Part shown: in pieces, positions 33,524 to 41,598 of the stretch
Position numbering within the stretch: the stretch's first letter is position 1
Layout of the letters: every line of letters starts with the position of its first letter
Assembly: GCA_026914155.1 (NCBI GenBank)
Contig: JAPPGH010000039.1
Coordinates: forward strand, 186,001-250,000
Source: Candidatus Palauibacter rhopaloidicola
Lineage (GTDB): Bacteria; Gemmatimonadota; Gemmatimonadetes; Palauibacterales; Palauibacteraceae
Length of the DNA stretch: 64,000 nt
Reading direction: 5' to 3'
Position numbers and translations under genes: made by a program
Notes under the pieces: generated by a model
Told to the model about the DNA's origin: nothing
The model's input: the letters and a program-made list of their open reading frames with translations, nothing else
Databases searched by the model: none

Positions 33524-34828
33524 TCAGTCCGTCGAGGGGCGCCGCAACTTCAGGTAGTCGAGGAGCAGGTTCGACATCGCCCGCATGCCGATCGGGATCG
33601 AGGCGTCATCCGCCCGAAAATCGGGCGTGTGATGCCCTCCCGAGCCCAGTTCCGGGTTCACCGAACCCAGCCGGTAGTAGAACCCCGGCACCTCGTTCGC
33701 GAAGTAGGCGAAGTCCTCGCCGCCCATCGTGGGATCGATCACGAGGACGTTCTCCTCGCCGACGATCTTCGCGAGCGTCGGCGCCATCTCCGTGGTGAGG
33801 TCCCGGTCGTTGATCGTCGCGGGCGTGCCGCGGTCGTAGTCGAGGACGTAGCTGCCGCCACCGGCCGTGGTGATGCCGTCGAGGATCTCGTCCATCCGCC
33901 GCTCGACGGCGTCCCGCACGTCGGGGTTGTACGTCCGGACCGTGCCCTCCAGCCACATCTCCATCGGGATGATGTTGAAGCGCTCGCCGCCCCGCATGAC
34001 GCCGACGGTGATCACGCTGGGCTCGAGCGGCGAGAGGTTGCGCGAGCGGATGGTCTGGAAGGCGGTCACGGCCTGCGAGGCCATCACGACGGGGTCGATG
34101 CTCGTCTGCGGCTGCGCGCCGTGCGCCTGCCGTCCGATGATCCGGATCTTGAAGTGGTCGACGGCCGCGAAGGCGGGGCCGGGCGTGTAGCCCAGCTTCC
34201 CCACGTCCATCGAGGAAAAGGTGTGAAGCCCGAAGATGGCGGACGGAACGACGCCCTCCAGGGCGCCCTCCTGCACCATCAGGTCGGCGCCGCCTTCTTC
34301 GCCGGGGGGCGGGCCCTCCTCCGCGGGCTGGAAGATGAACTTGATCGTGCCCGGGATTTCGTCGCGCATGGACGCGAGGACCGACGCCACGCCGAGTTGC
34401 ACGGCGGTGTGTACGTCGTGGCCGCAGGCGTGCGACACGCCGACCTCCTGGCCGCCGTACTCGGTGCGGACCGTGGAGGCGAAGGAATACCCCGTGTTCT
34501 CGGTGACCGGGAGCGCGTCCATGTCGGCCCGCACCGCGACCACGTCGCCGGGGAGGCCCCCCTTCAGGATCCCGATGACTCCGGTGTGCGCGACCCCCTC
34601 GATGACTTCGTCAAAGCCGAGTTCGCGCAGATGGGCCGCGACCATGGCGGCGGTCTCGAACTCGCGGTTGCCGAGTTCGGGGAACTGGTGGATTTGATGG
34701 CGCATCTCCACGATCCGGTCGATCACGCGGTCGACCGCCGCGTCCACGGCGGGATCCTGCCCCGCCAGCGGAGTGACGAACGTTCCGGCGAGCCACGCGA
34801 GGGCAAACGAAGTTCGGGTCGTACGCAT
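33524..34828 (-). CDS. exported M20-family amidohydrolase
   Basis: The 434-residue product has a signal peptide (FALAWLAGTFVTPLAGQ) and an M20D peptidase fold: RHQIHQFPELGNREFETA, the metal motif SHACGHDVHTA, FIFQPAEEG, the dimerisation-domain RQAHGAQPQTSIDPV and GGEDFAYFANEVPGFYYRLG. Metal ligands expected for IAA-amino-acid or hippurate hydrolase-like enzymes (Cys and His, Glu-Glu, His) are all present. It would release acyl or amino acid groups from N-acyl amino acids outside the cytoplasm. AGGA lies before ATG 34828. The 255 bases upstream, before 35084, contain no gene that I can support. Confidence 0.92.
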   Translation of the reverse strand: MRTTRTSFALAWLAGTFVTPLAGQDPAVDAAVDRVIDRIVEMRHQIHQFPELGNREFETAAMVAAHLRELGFDEVIEGVAHTGVIGILKGGLPGDVVAVRADMDALPVTENTGYSFASTVRTEYGGQEVGVSHACGHDVHTAVQLGVASVLASMRDEIPGTIKFIFQPAEEGPPPGEEGGADLMVQEGALEGVVPSAIFGLHTFSSMDVGKLGYTPGPAFAAVDHFKIRIIGRQAHGAQPQTSIDPVVMASQAVTAFQTIRSRNLSPLEPSVITVGVMRGGERFNIIPMEMWLEGTVRTYNPDVRDAVERRMDEILDGITTAGGGSYVLDYDRGTPATINDRDLTTEMAPTLAKIVGEENVLVIDPTMGGEDFAYFANEVPGFYYRLGSVNPELGSGGHHTPDFRADDASIPIGMRAMSNLLLDYLKLRRPSTD

Positions 34829-35083
34829 GCTTTTTCCTGGTCGCGGATTCACACGAAGGACCGCCGCAGCGACGGTCCGCACCGGGCACGGAACGTGGGC
34901 CGGCGGGGTCCGTGTGGGCAACGGTGAGCAACCGGCGACATCGGCTGGCGGCGGCGGCGGGTGGAGGCGAGACTTCGACTCGTTGCGTCCTTTCGCCGTC
35001 TCGTTCGTCTAACGGGATGAGAAGGCGAAGTGGAGGACCCCAACGAGCCATGAAACCGGCCATGAGACCGGGAGGAGTGATCC

Positions 35084-35527
35084 ATGCGACTGCAACTTGC
35101 CCTCAACGTGCGGGACATCGACGAAGCGGTGGAATACTACACGAAGTTCTTCGGCGAGACCCCGCACAAGCGCCGGCCCGGCTACGCCAACTTCGCGATC
35201 GACGCACCGCCCCTGAAGCTCGTCCTGTTGGAGAACCCGGATGCGTCGGAGCGCATCAACCACCTGGGCGTGGAGGTGTTCGATGACGCGTCGGTACGCA
35301 GGGCCGGGGCGAGGCTGGAGGCGGCCGACATACTGACGGCGGTGGAGGAAGAGACGGTGTGCTGTCACGCGGCCCAGACGAAGGTCTGGTCCGACGAGCC
35401 GCAGGGTCTCCGCTGGGAGTGGTACGTGGTCACGGACGACGCGCCGGATGAGGAGGCGCCGGCCGTAACGTGCCTGCCCGACGGCGGGTGTGAGACCGAG
35501 GCTCACGCCGAGGCCTGCTGTGCCTGA
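35084..35527 (+). CDS. ArsI/CadI family metalloenzyme (VOC fold)
   Basis: The 147-residue product is a VOC protein: RLQLALNVRDIDEAVEYYTK, PLKLVLLENP, HLGVEVFDD and the vicinal Cys pair TVCCHAAQTKVWSDEP, which in ArsI binds trivalent organoarsenicals before C-As bond cleavage. The C-terminal tail adds more Cys (TCLPDGGCE, EACCA). Family knowledge: ArsI and CadI-like proteins give resistance to organoarsenicals or cadmium. The ribosome site GGGAGGAG lies 5-7 bases before the ATG. The sigma factor gene overlaps its stop codon, so the two are co-translated. Which metal or metalloid is handled is not settled. Confidence 0.88.
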   Translation: MRLQLALNVRDIDEAVEYYTKFFGETPHKRRPGYANFAIDAPPLKLVLLENPDASERINHLGVEVFDDASVRRAGARLEAADILTAVEEETVCCHAAQTKVWSDEPQGLRWEWYVVTDDAPDEEAPAVTCLPDGGCETEAHAEACCA

Positions 35528-36128
35528 TGAATCAGGCGCCGCAGGCGCTGAGCCCGCGTGGTCGGACTTTCGGAGCCGCCTGCGGCGCTACGTCGCCGGG
35601 CGCGTGGACGCCGCCTGGGCGGATGATGTCACGGGCGACATCCTCGTTCGCCTGCTCGAGCGGCAGGCAGATCTCGCAGCGGCTCGGGATCCGCTCGCCT
35701 GGGCCTATCGCGTCGCGACGAATGTCATCACCGATCACTATCGGCGCCGCGCCGTCGAGTCGCGGGCGCTGGCCCGGGCGGGCCGTGAGGCCGGCGGGCG
35801 GGAGCGGACTCCTGACACGGAGGGCCACGAGGCCGTGCGGCGGGACCTGGCGGCGTGTCTCCTTCCGTTTGCCCGGGAGTTGCCGCCGAAGTACTCGGAG
35901 GCGCTCATCCTCACGACCTACGGCGGGCTCACGCAGGTCGAGGCGGCGCGCCGGCTCGGACTCAGCACCTCGGGCATGAAGTCACGGGTCCAGCGGGCGC
36001 GCGCGCTGTTGAGGCGGCGACTCCTGGAGTGCTGCGACTTCGAAATGGACCGTCGCGGGGGCGTGATCGACATGCGGCCGCGACGAACGTGCACCACCGA
36101 CGCCCGGCAACCGGCGGCGCTTGCGTGA
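35520..36128 (+). CDS. sigZ: SigZ-like ECF sigma factor
   Basis: The 202-residue product has sigma region 2 (DVTGDILVRLLERQADL, DPLAWAYRVATNVITDHYRR) and region 4 (LPPKYSEALILTTYGGLTQV, ARRLGLSTSGMKSRVQRARA). The C-terminal tail LLECCDFEMDRRGG with a later Cys (RRTCTT) is typical of SigZ-type factors and could bind a metal ion. GTG 35520 overlaps the ArsI stop; GTG 35490 is an alternative. No anti-sigma gene is adjacent. Location right after a metalloid-resistance gene suggests that it controls a metal or redox stress response (inference). The next gene overlaps its stop as GTGA. Confidence 0.85.
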   Translation: MPDESGAAGAEPAWSDFRSRLRRYVAGRVDAAWADDVTGDILVRLLERQADLAAARDPLAWAYRVATNVITDHYRRRAVESRALARAGREAGGRERTPDTEGHEAVRRDLAACLLPFARELPPKYSEALILTTYGGLTQVEAARRLGLSTSGMKSRVQRARALLRRRLLECCDFEMDRRGGVIDMRPRRTCTTDARQPAALA

Positions 36129-37393
36129 GAGTCGCGGTCATCGGCGGCGGCGTCATCGGATTGTGCGTCGCCCACTATCTCGAGCGTCGCGGAGCCGAGG
36201 TCGTCCTCGTGGAGCGGGACGAGATCGGCGGCGGGTGTTCGAAGGGCAATGGCGGATGGGTCTGTCCGTCGATCTCCCGCCCGCTGCCGGCGCCGGGGCT
36301 GACGCTGACCTCCCTCCGCTGGATGCTCCGCTCCGACAGCCCCCTCTACATCAAGCCGTCGGCCATGCCCCGACTCATGGGTTGGCTGTGGGCCTTTCGC
36401 CGTCACTGTAACGCCGAGAGCTACCGGGCGGGCGTCGCCGCCCTCGCGGCGCTGAACGCCGCGACGGACCGGCTGTACCGGGGGCTCGCGCAAGAGGGCA
36501 TGGCCTTCGAGCGCGCCGAGAGCGGGACCATCCTCGCCTACGACGATGAGCGCGAACTCGAACAGACGAAGGCGTTGCTGGCGAGACTGGGAGAGGAACG
36601 CGTGGGGCCGGTGGAGGTCCTCGACCGCGAGGCTCTCGCGGAGGCGGAGCCGCATCTGCGGGGCGGCCTGATCGGCCTCCGCATGCGCGGGGACACGCAC
36701 GTGCGTCCGGAGTCGCTGTGCGCTCAGCTTGCCGCGAGCCTGGAGGCGCGCGGCGTCGAGATCAGGACGGGAGAACGTGTCGTCGGCTTCACGGGGAAAG
36801 GCGACCGCGTCCGGACGGCGATCACCTGGGTTCCCGCCAGCGACCCCGCAGCGCTCGGGGAACCGGCGAGGATCGGCGCGGATGCCTTCGTGCTTGCCGC
36901 GGGCGCCGAGACCCCCGCTCTGGCGGAGCCTCTGAAGGGGAAGCTCCCGGTGCAGGCGGGGAAGGGCTACAGCATCACCGTCAGGGACGCGCGGGTCGGG
37001 CTCTCGCAGCCCCTGCACGTGACGCCGGCGAGGATCGGCTTCACGCCGTTTCGCGGGGCGGTGCGCACCATCGGGACGATGGAGTTCTCCGGCATCAACC
37101 TGCGCCTCGACGGGCGCCGCATCGCGATCCTCGAGCGGGCCGCGCGGCGCTACCTGCCCGGGGCGCTGGAAGGAACGGAGCGCGTCGACTGGGTGGGCAT
37201 GCGCCCCGTGACGCCGGACGGCCTCCCCGCCATCGGCCGGCTGCCCGGTCTCCCCAACGTGTACGTCGCCACGGGACACCAGATGCTCGGGGTCACGCTG
37301 GCCCCCTCGACCGGCCACGCGCTCGCGCAACTCATGCTCGATGGCGGATCGGACATCGACCTCGCCCCCTTCGACCCCGCCCGCTTCGCCTGA
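36125..37393 (+). CDS. DadA-like FAD-dependent amino acid oxidoreductase
   Basis: The 422-residue product has an N-terminal FAD-binding motif (VAVIGGGVIGLCVAHYLERR), a basic GGGCSKGNGGWVCPS segment typical of D-amino acid dehydrogenases, and the C-terminal MRPVTPDGLPAIGRLPGLPN and YVATGHQMLGVTL that close around FAD. Family knowledge: DadA oxidatively deaminates D-amino acids and passes electrons to the respiratory chain; sarcosine or glycine oxidases are alternatives. GTG 36125 overlaps the sigma factor stop as GTGA. Translational linkage to a sigma factor and ArsI is unusual. The D-aminoacylase at 62301 could feed it, but that is speculative. Confidence 0.87.
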   Translation: MRVAVIGGGVIGLCVAHYLERRGAEVVLVERDEIGGGCSKGNGGWVCPSISRPLPAPGLTLTSLRWMLRSDSPLYIKPSAMPRLMGWLWAFRRHCNAESYRAGVAALAALNAATDRLYRGLAQEGMAFERAESGTILAYDDERELEQTKALLARLGEERVGPVEVLDREALAEAEPHLRGGLIGLRMRGDTHVRPESLCAQLAASLEARGVEIRTGERVVGFTGKGDRVRTAITWVPASDPAALGEPARIGADAFVLAAGAETPALAEPLKGKLPVQAGKGYSITVRDARVGLSQPLHVTPARIGFTPFRGAVRTIGTMEFSGINLRLDGRRIAILERAARRYLPGALEGTERVDWVGMRPVTPDGLPAIGRLPGLPNVYVATGHQMLGVTLAPSTGHALAQLMLDGGSDIDLAPFDPARFA

Positions 37394-37531
37394 CGCCGCC
37401 GAAACGTCACTTCGGGCACCGCACGAAAGGGTGTTCTCCGGCCACTAAATGAGCGATTGCAGCCCGGCATCGGCGACCGCATCGTGGTGCGCGTCGCCCA
37501 TGGTGGTCGACCACACGGGGCTGGATGGACG

Positions 37532-39250
37532 ATGGCACCTCTTCGACTCCGCGCGCAGCCCGGGGCGCGAGCCCCGCATCCTCACCGTTGCCGCGTTCTG
37601 CTTCTCGCGCCGCTGCTGGCTCTGGGGTGTGGCGACGGCGAACCCGGAACCGCACCGCCGGGAGCGCCCGTACCCACCACACTGGCGATCACCCCCTCGT
37701 CCGCGGTTCTGGCCGCCCTGGGCCAGACGGTGCAACTGACGGCGACCGTTCGCGATCAGACCGGCACGGTCATGTCCGGCATCGGCGTGAACTGGGCGAG
37801 CAGCGACGGCGGAATCGTGACGGTCGATCCCGCCGGGCTGGTTACGGCGGTAGGCAACGGAGCCACGAACATCACGGCCACCGTGCGGGGCGGCGGCGCC
37901 TCCGGAGGCGCCGCCATCACGGTTTCGCAGGCGGTCACCGCGCTGACGGTGTCACCCGATCAGGCCGCGATCGACGCACTGGAAACGCTCCAGCTGACCG
38001 CGCAGGCTCTGGACGCGAACGAAAATCCGGTCGCCGGGGTGGACTTCTCGTGGCGCTCCGACGACGAGTCGGTGGCTACGGTAAGCCCCGCCGGCCTGGT
38101 GACCGCTGTAGCACCGGGATCGGTGGCGATATCCGTGCAGGCGTCCGAAACCGGCCTCATCGCGACCGCGCGGATCGTCGTGAACGTGTCCGAGAGGTTT
38201 GCCCTGGTGACGCTGTACAACGCCACCGGGGGCTCGCGCTGGACGAGACGCGACAACTGGCTGACGGACGCGCCGACCGGCCAATGGCATGGAGTGACCG
38301 CCGATGCGGAAGGCCGGGTAACCGGACTGGATCTCTCGGGCATCGGGCTCGAGGGCCGCTTGCCGGAGGAGTTCGCGCACCTCACGAACCTCCGGCGTCT
38401 CAACCTGTCATACAACCAGTTGACCGGTGAAATCCCGGCATACTTGGCGGGGTTCACGGAGCTCGAAGAACTCAGCCTCGCCGTAAACGCGCTCACGGGC
38501 CCGATTCCCGTCGAGCTGTCCGGCCTCACCGGCCTGAGAGTACTGGACCTCTCCAACGATCTGTTCGCGGGTCGGAACCGGCTCACTGGACCGGTTCCGC
38601 TCGAACTCGCCCAACTGAGCGATCTCGAAGTGCTGAACCTCGCCTTCAACAGCCTGACCGGACCGATTCCGGCGGAACTCGCAGGCCTGCGGAGCCTCAC
38701 GGTTCTCGACATTGAGCAGAATGACCTGAGCGGCCCGATTCCACCGGATCTGGTCAGCCTCTCGGGTCTTGAGGTTCTCTCCCTCGCCGGCAATCGCATC
38801 ACCGGCGCCATTCCGTCGGGGCTCGGAGACCTCTCCAATCTCCGCGACCTCAAGCTCCACATGAATCAACTGTCCGGGCCGATCCCGTCCAGTCTGGGGA
38901 ACCTGCGGCACCTGGTCCGGTTGTCCCTGTGCTGCAATGCGTTGACCGGCCCGATTCCGCCCGAGTTGGGCAACATCTCGGCCGTCCAGTTTCTCGGACT
39001 CCAGGTAAACGAACTGTCCGGGTCCGTGCCTTCCGAGTTCGGACAGCTCTCCGCGCTGCGGCACCTGTACCTCTTCACCAACGCGGATCTGCGCGGGCCG
39101 CTTCCGCAGGAACTCGTGAACCTGCGACTCACTACGTTCGACTGGATACTCACCGGCTTGTGTTCTCCCCCCAACGCAGAATTCCAGGATTGGCTCCGGA
39201 GCATTCCCCGCCACCAGGGCAAAGGCGTGTGCTCGAGTTCGGAGCCGTAA
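37532..39250 (+). CDS. Ig-like and leucine-rich-repeat lipoprotein
   Basis: The 572-residue product has a basic leader and lipobox (LLALGC), two bacterial Ig-like (BIG2) domains (about 45-120 and 125-215: WASSDGGIVTVDPAGLVTAV and WRSDDESVATVSPAGLVTAV), and a cap ALVTLYNATGGSRWTRRDNW. About eleven plant-type leucine-rich repeats follow, with the LTGPIPxEL consensus (NLAFNSLTGPIPAELAGL). The fourth repeat has a small insertion (NDLFAGRNRL). Such repeats are rare outside plants but known in several bacteria. It is probably a cell-surface binding protein. ATG 37532 was chosen since the lipobox follows properly. Confidence 0.86.
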   Translation: MAPLRLRAQPGARAPHPHRCRVLLLAPLLALGCGDGEPGTAPPGAPVPTTLAITPSSAVLAALGQTVQLTATVRDQTGTVMSGIGVNWASSDGGIVTVDPAGLVTAVGNGATNITATVRGGGASGGAAITVSQAVTALTVSPDQAAIDALETLQLTAQALDANENPVAGVDFSWRSDDESVATVSPAGLVTAVAPGSVAISVQASETGLIATARIVVNVSERFALVTLYNATGGSRWTRRDNWLTDAPTGQWHGVTADAEGRVTGLDLSGIGLEGRLPEEFAHLTNLRRLNLSYNQLTGEIPAYLAGFTELEELSLAVNALTGPIPVELSGLTGLRVLDLSNDLFAGRNRLTGPVPLELAQLSDLEVLNLAFNSLTGPIPAELAGLRSLTVLDIEQNDLSGPIPPDLVSLSGLEVLSLAGNRITGAIPSGLGDLSNLRDLKLHMNQLSGPIPSSLGNLRHLVRLSLCCNALTGPIPPELGNISAVQFLGLQVNELSGSVPSEFGQLSALRHLYLFTNADLRGPLPQELVNLRLTTFDWILTGLCSPPNAEFQDWLRSIPRHQGKGVCSSSEP

Positions 39251-39359
39251 ACCCTCCCGCGCGCCTCGCCTGACGCCACGATCCGCGATCCGGGTTGACC
39301 GTTCGCGTCGCTCCACGGACACTGTGGGCACTCGAATTTCCCGTACCGAGGCCAGCCGA

Positions 39360-40055
39360 GTGAGCAAATTCGACGACCTTCGCGCCCACCTGCGGGCGAT
39401 CCGTACGCTCACCAGCGGCGTGACGCGCGGTCTGCCGGTCCTCGAGGCGGCGGCGGACCCGTACGATCTGTTCCGCGACTGGTTCCGGGATGCGGAGGCC
39501 TCGGGGTTGCTCCTGCCCGAGTCGATGGCGCTCGCGACGGCGACCGGCGACGGGCGGCCTTCGGTGCGGATGGTCCTCCTTAAGGGCGTCGGCCCCGACG
39601 GCTTCCGCTTCTTCACCAACTACGGCAGCCGCAAAGCCGGGGAACTGGACGACAATCCGCAGGCCTCGCTCTGCTGCTACTGGTCGGTGCTCGAGCGGCA
39701 GGTGCGCATTGAAGGGCGTGTCGAGCGCCTCTCGGCGGAAGACTCGGCGGCGTACTTCGCGACGCGCGACCGCGGGAGCCGGATCGGCGCGTGGGCTTCC
39801 GCACAGAGCCGCCCGATCGCCGATCGCGCCGGGCTCGAGGCTCAGGTGGCGGAGGCGGAGGCCCGGTTCGAGGGGAGGGACGTGCCACTCCCCGACTTCT
39901 GGGGCGGATACATCCTCGTTCCCGACCGGATCGAGTTCTGGCAGGGTCGCGCCAACCGGCTGCACGACCGCCTCGAGTACACGCCGCGCGAAGGGAGCCG
40001 CGAGGGGAAGGACGAAGCGGGCGGCGAATGGGCGATCACCCGACTCCAGCCGTGA
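39360..40055 (+). CDS. pdxH: pyridoxamine 5'-phosphate oxidase
   Basis: The 231-residue product is PdxH: DPYDLFRDWFRDAEASG, SVRMVLLKGVGPDGFRFFTN, YGSRKAGELDDNPQASLCCY, RQVRIEGRVERLSAEDSAAY and the C-terminal FWQGRANRLHDRLEY. FMN- and PLP-contacting residues typical of the family are present. It oxidises pyridoxine or pyridoxamine phosphate to pyridoxal 5'-phosphate in the cytoplasm. GTG 39360 was preferred (GAGG eight bases upstream); an in-frame GTG at 39324 is the alternative. It converges with the transporter gene at 40086. No nearby vitamin B6 gene is seen. Confidence 0.95.
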   Translation: MSKFDDLRAHLRAIRTLTSGVTRGLPVLEAAADPYDLFRDWFRDAEASGLLLPESMALATATGDGRPSVRMVLLKGVGPDGFRFFTNYGSRKAGELDDNPQASLCCYWSVLERQVRIEGRVERLSAEDSAAYFATRDRGSRIGAWASAQSRPIADRAGLEAQVAEAEARFEGRDVPLPDFWGGYILVPDRIEFWQGRANRLHDRLEYTPREGSREGKDEAGGEWAITRLQP

Positions 40056-40085
40056 GCGCGTGGCCGGCCGGGTGCGGATCCGCGG

Positions 40086-41435
40086 CTAGCCCAGGAGGCC
40101 GAGTCCGGCCAGCACGACGAGCCCCACCGCCACGGGCACGACGAAACGCATCACCGGACCCCAGGCGGCGGTGATCCGGAAGCGCCCCGCCCCCTGGTTC
40201 GTCTCCGCGCGGAACCGTTCGAACCCCCAAACGAAGGCGACGTAGAGGGAGATCGCGAGCCCGCCCACGGTGAGGAAGATGTTCCCCGACACGTAGTCGG
40301 CGAGTTCGAACAGCCCGCGGCCGCCGATCTGCACCGCGGCCCAGGGCCCGCCGCCGAGCGCGAGCGGGACCCCCGCGAGGAGGAGGACCGCGAGCACGGT
40401 CCACAGCGATCGCCGGCGACTCCAGCCCAGCGAATCCATGGCGCTTGCCGTGAGGGCTTCGAGCAGCGCAAGACACGAGGTGAGCCCCGCGATGAACACG
40501 AAGAAGAAGAAGAACGCCGCGGCCACCTCGCCCGCCGGCAGACGGCCGAAGAGACCCGCCATCGTGATGAAGAGGAGGCCCGCGCCCTGGTCCGGCTCCA
40601 TGCCGAAGGCGAACAGGGCGGGGAACATGACGAACCCGGCGAGGACCGCGGCGAGCGTGTCGCAGGCCACGATGGAGGCGGCGCTTCCGGGGATGTCGCT
40701 CCGGCGCGGATGCAGAAAGCTTCCGAACACGAATGCGCCCATCATCCCGACCCCGATGGAGTAGAAGGCCTGCCCGAGCGCCGCGAGCCACGTCTCCGGA
40801 CCGACGGCCGAGAAGTCGGGCGCGAGGTACCACCGGACGCCCTCCCACGCCCCGTCGAACTGGAGCGAGACGATCCCGAGTCCGATGAGGAAGAAGAAGA
40901 GGATGGGAATCAGGAGTCGTGCCGCGCGCTCGATCCCCCGCCGCAACCCGCGGGTGATGATGAGCCCGGCCAGCAGCATCACCGGGATGGTGTAGGCGAG
41001 AACTTCGCCCGGGCGCGCGGTGAAGGCCGCGAACGACTCCGCCGCGGCCTGCACGCTTCCGGCGTCGTAACCGCCCCGGAAGGCGCGGACGAAGTAGGCC
41101 GCGATCCAGCCCATGATGAGCTGGTAGTAGGACATGATGAGGAACGCGGCGCCCACGCCGAGCCAGGCGATCGCGCGGAAGGGGCTTCGTCCAGCGAGCT
41201 TCCGCATCCCGGCCAGCGGCGTCGCCTGCGCGCGCCGCCCGAGGCTGATTTCGGCCGTGAACAGCGGGATCCCGATCAGGACCGCCAGCAGGACGTAGAT
41301 GAGGAGGAACGCGCCTCCCCCGTTCTCGCCCGCCAGGTAGGGGAACCTCCAGATATTGCCGAGTCCCACCGAGAATCCGGTCGTGGCGAGGATGAAGCCC
41401 AGCGGGCTTCCCCAGCGTTCGCGGGTTGCGTTCAT
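40086..41435 (-). CDS. neurotransmitter:sodium symporter (SNF family)
   Basis: The 449-residue product has about 12 membrane helices. The N-terminal hallmark GFILATTGFSVGLGNIWRFP and YLAGENGGGAFLLIYVLLAV match LeuT-like transporters, with sodium-site residues in the unwound first helix. Later SFAAFTARPGEVLAYTIPVM, GQAFYSIGVGMMGAFVFGSF and AGLTSCLALLEALTAS fit helices 5, 6 and 8. It imports an amino acid or related amine with sodium. Length is slightly short of eukaryotic members but normal for bacterial ones. It is divergent from the SulP gene across about 160 bases. Confidence 0.93.
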   Translation of the reverse strand: MNATRERWGSPLGFILATTGFSVGLGNIWRFPYLAGENGGGAFLLIYVLLAVLIGIPLFTAEISLGRRAQATPLAGMRKLAGRSPFRAIAWLGVGAAFLIMSYYQLIMGWIAAYFVRAFRGGYDAGSVQAAAESFAAFTARPGEVLAYTIPVMLLAGLIITRGLRRGIERAARLLIPILFFFLIGLGIVSLQFDGAWEGVRWYLAPDFSAVGPETWLAALGQAFYSIGVGMMGAFVFGSFLHPRRSDIPGSAASIVACDTLAAVLAGFVMFPALFAFGMEPDQGAGLLFITMAGLFGRLPAGEVAAAFFFFFVFIAGLTSCLALLEALTASAMDSLGWSRRRSLWTVLAVLLLAGVPLALGGGPWAAVQIGGRGLFELADYVSGNIFLTVGGLAISLYVAFVWGFERFRAETNQGAGRFRITAAWGPVMRFVVPVAVGLVVLAGLGLLG

Positions 41436-41598
41436 TCCTTACCCTGGCAGTCCCTGGCAAAAGCCCTGCGTCGGCGTCGCTGCCGAGAGCGAGGCGGCAG
41501 TTGCTCGCCCTCCGAGGCGTTCGCAGAGTAACCTGTCCCCGATCGAATGTGCGATACCGGGACGGACTGAGGGGCGGACGGCCGGAAAGGAGCGGCGC

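Noticed and set aside
38300-39200. Short periodic DNA repeats suggesting a minisatellite or CRISPR-like array
   Set aside because: Periodicity of about 72 bases is explained by the 24-residue leucine-rich repeat.
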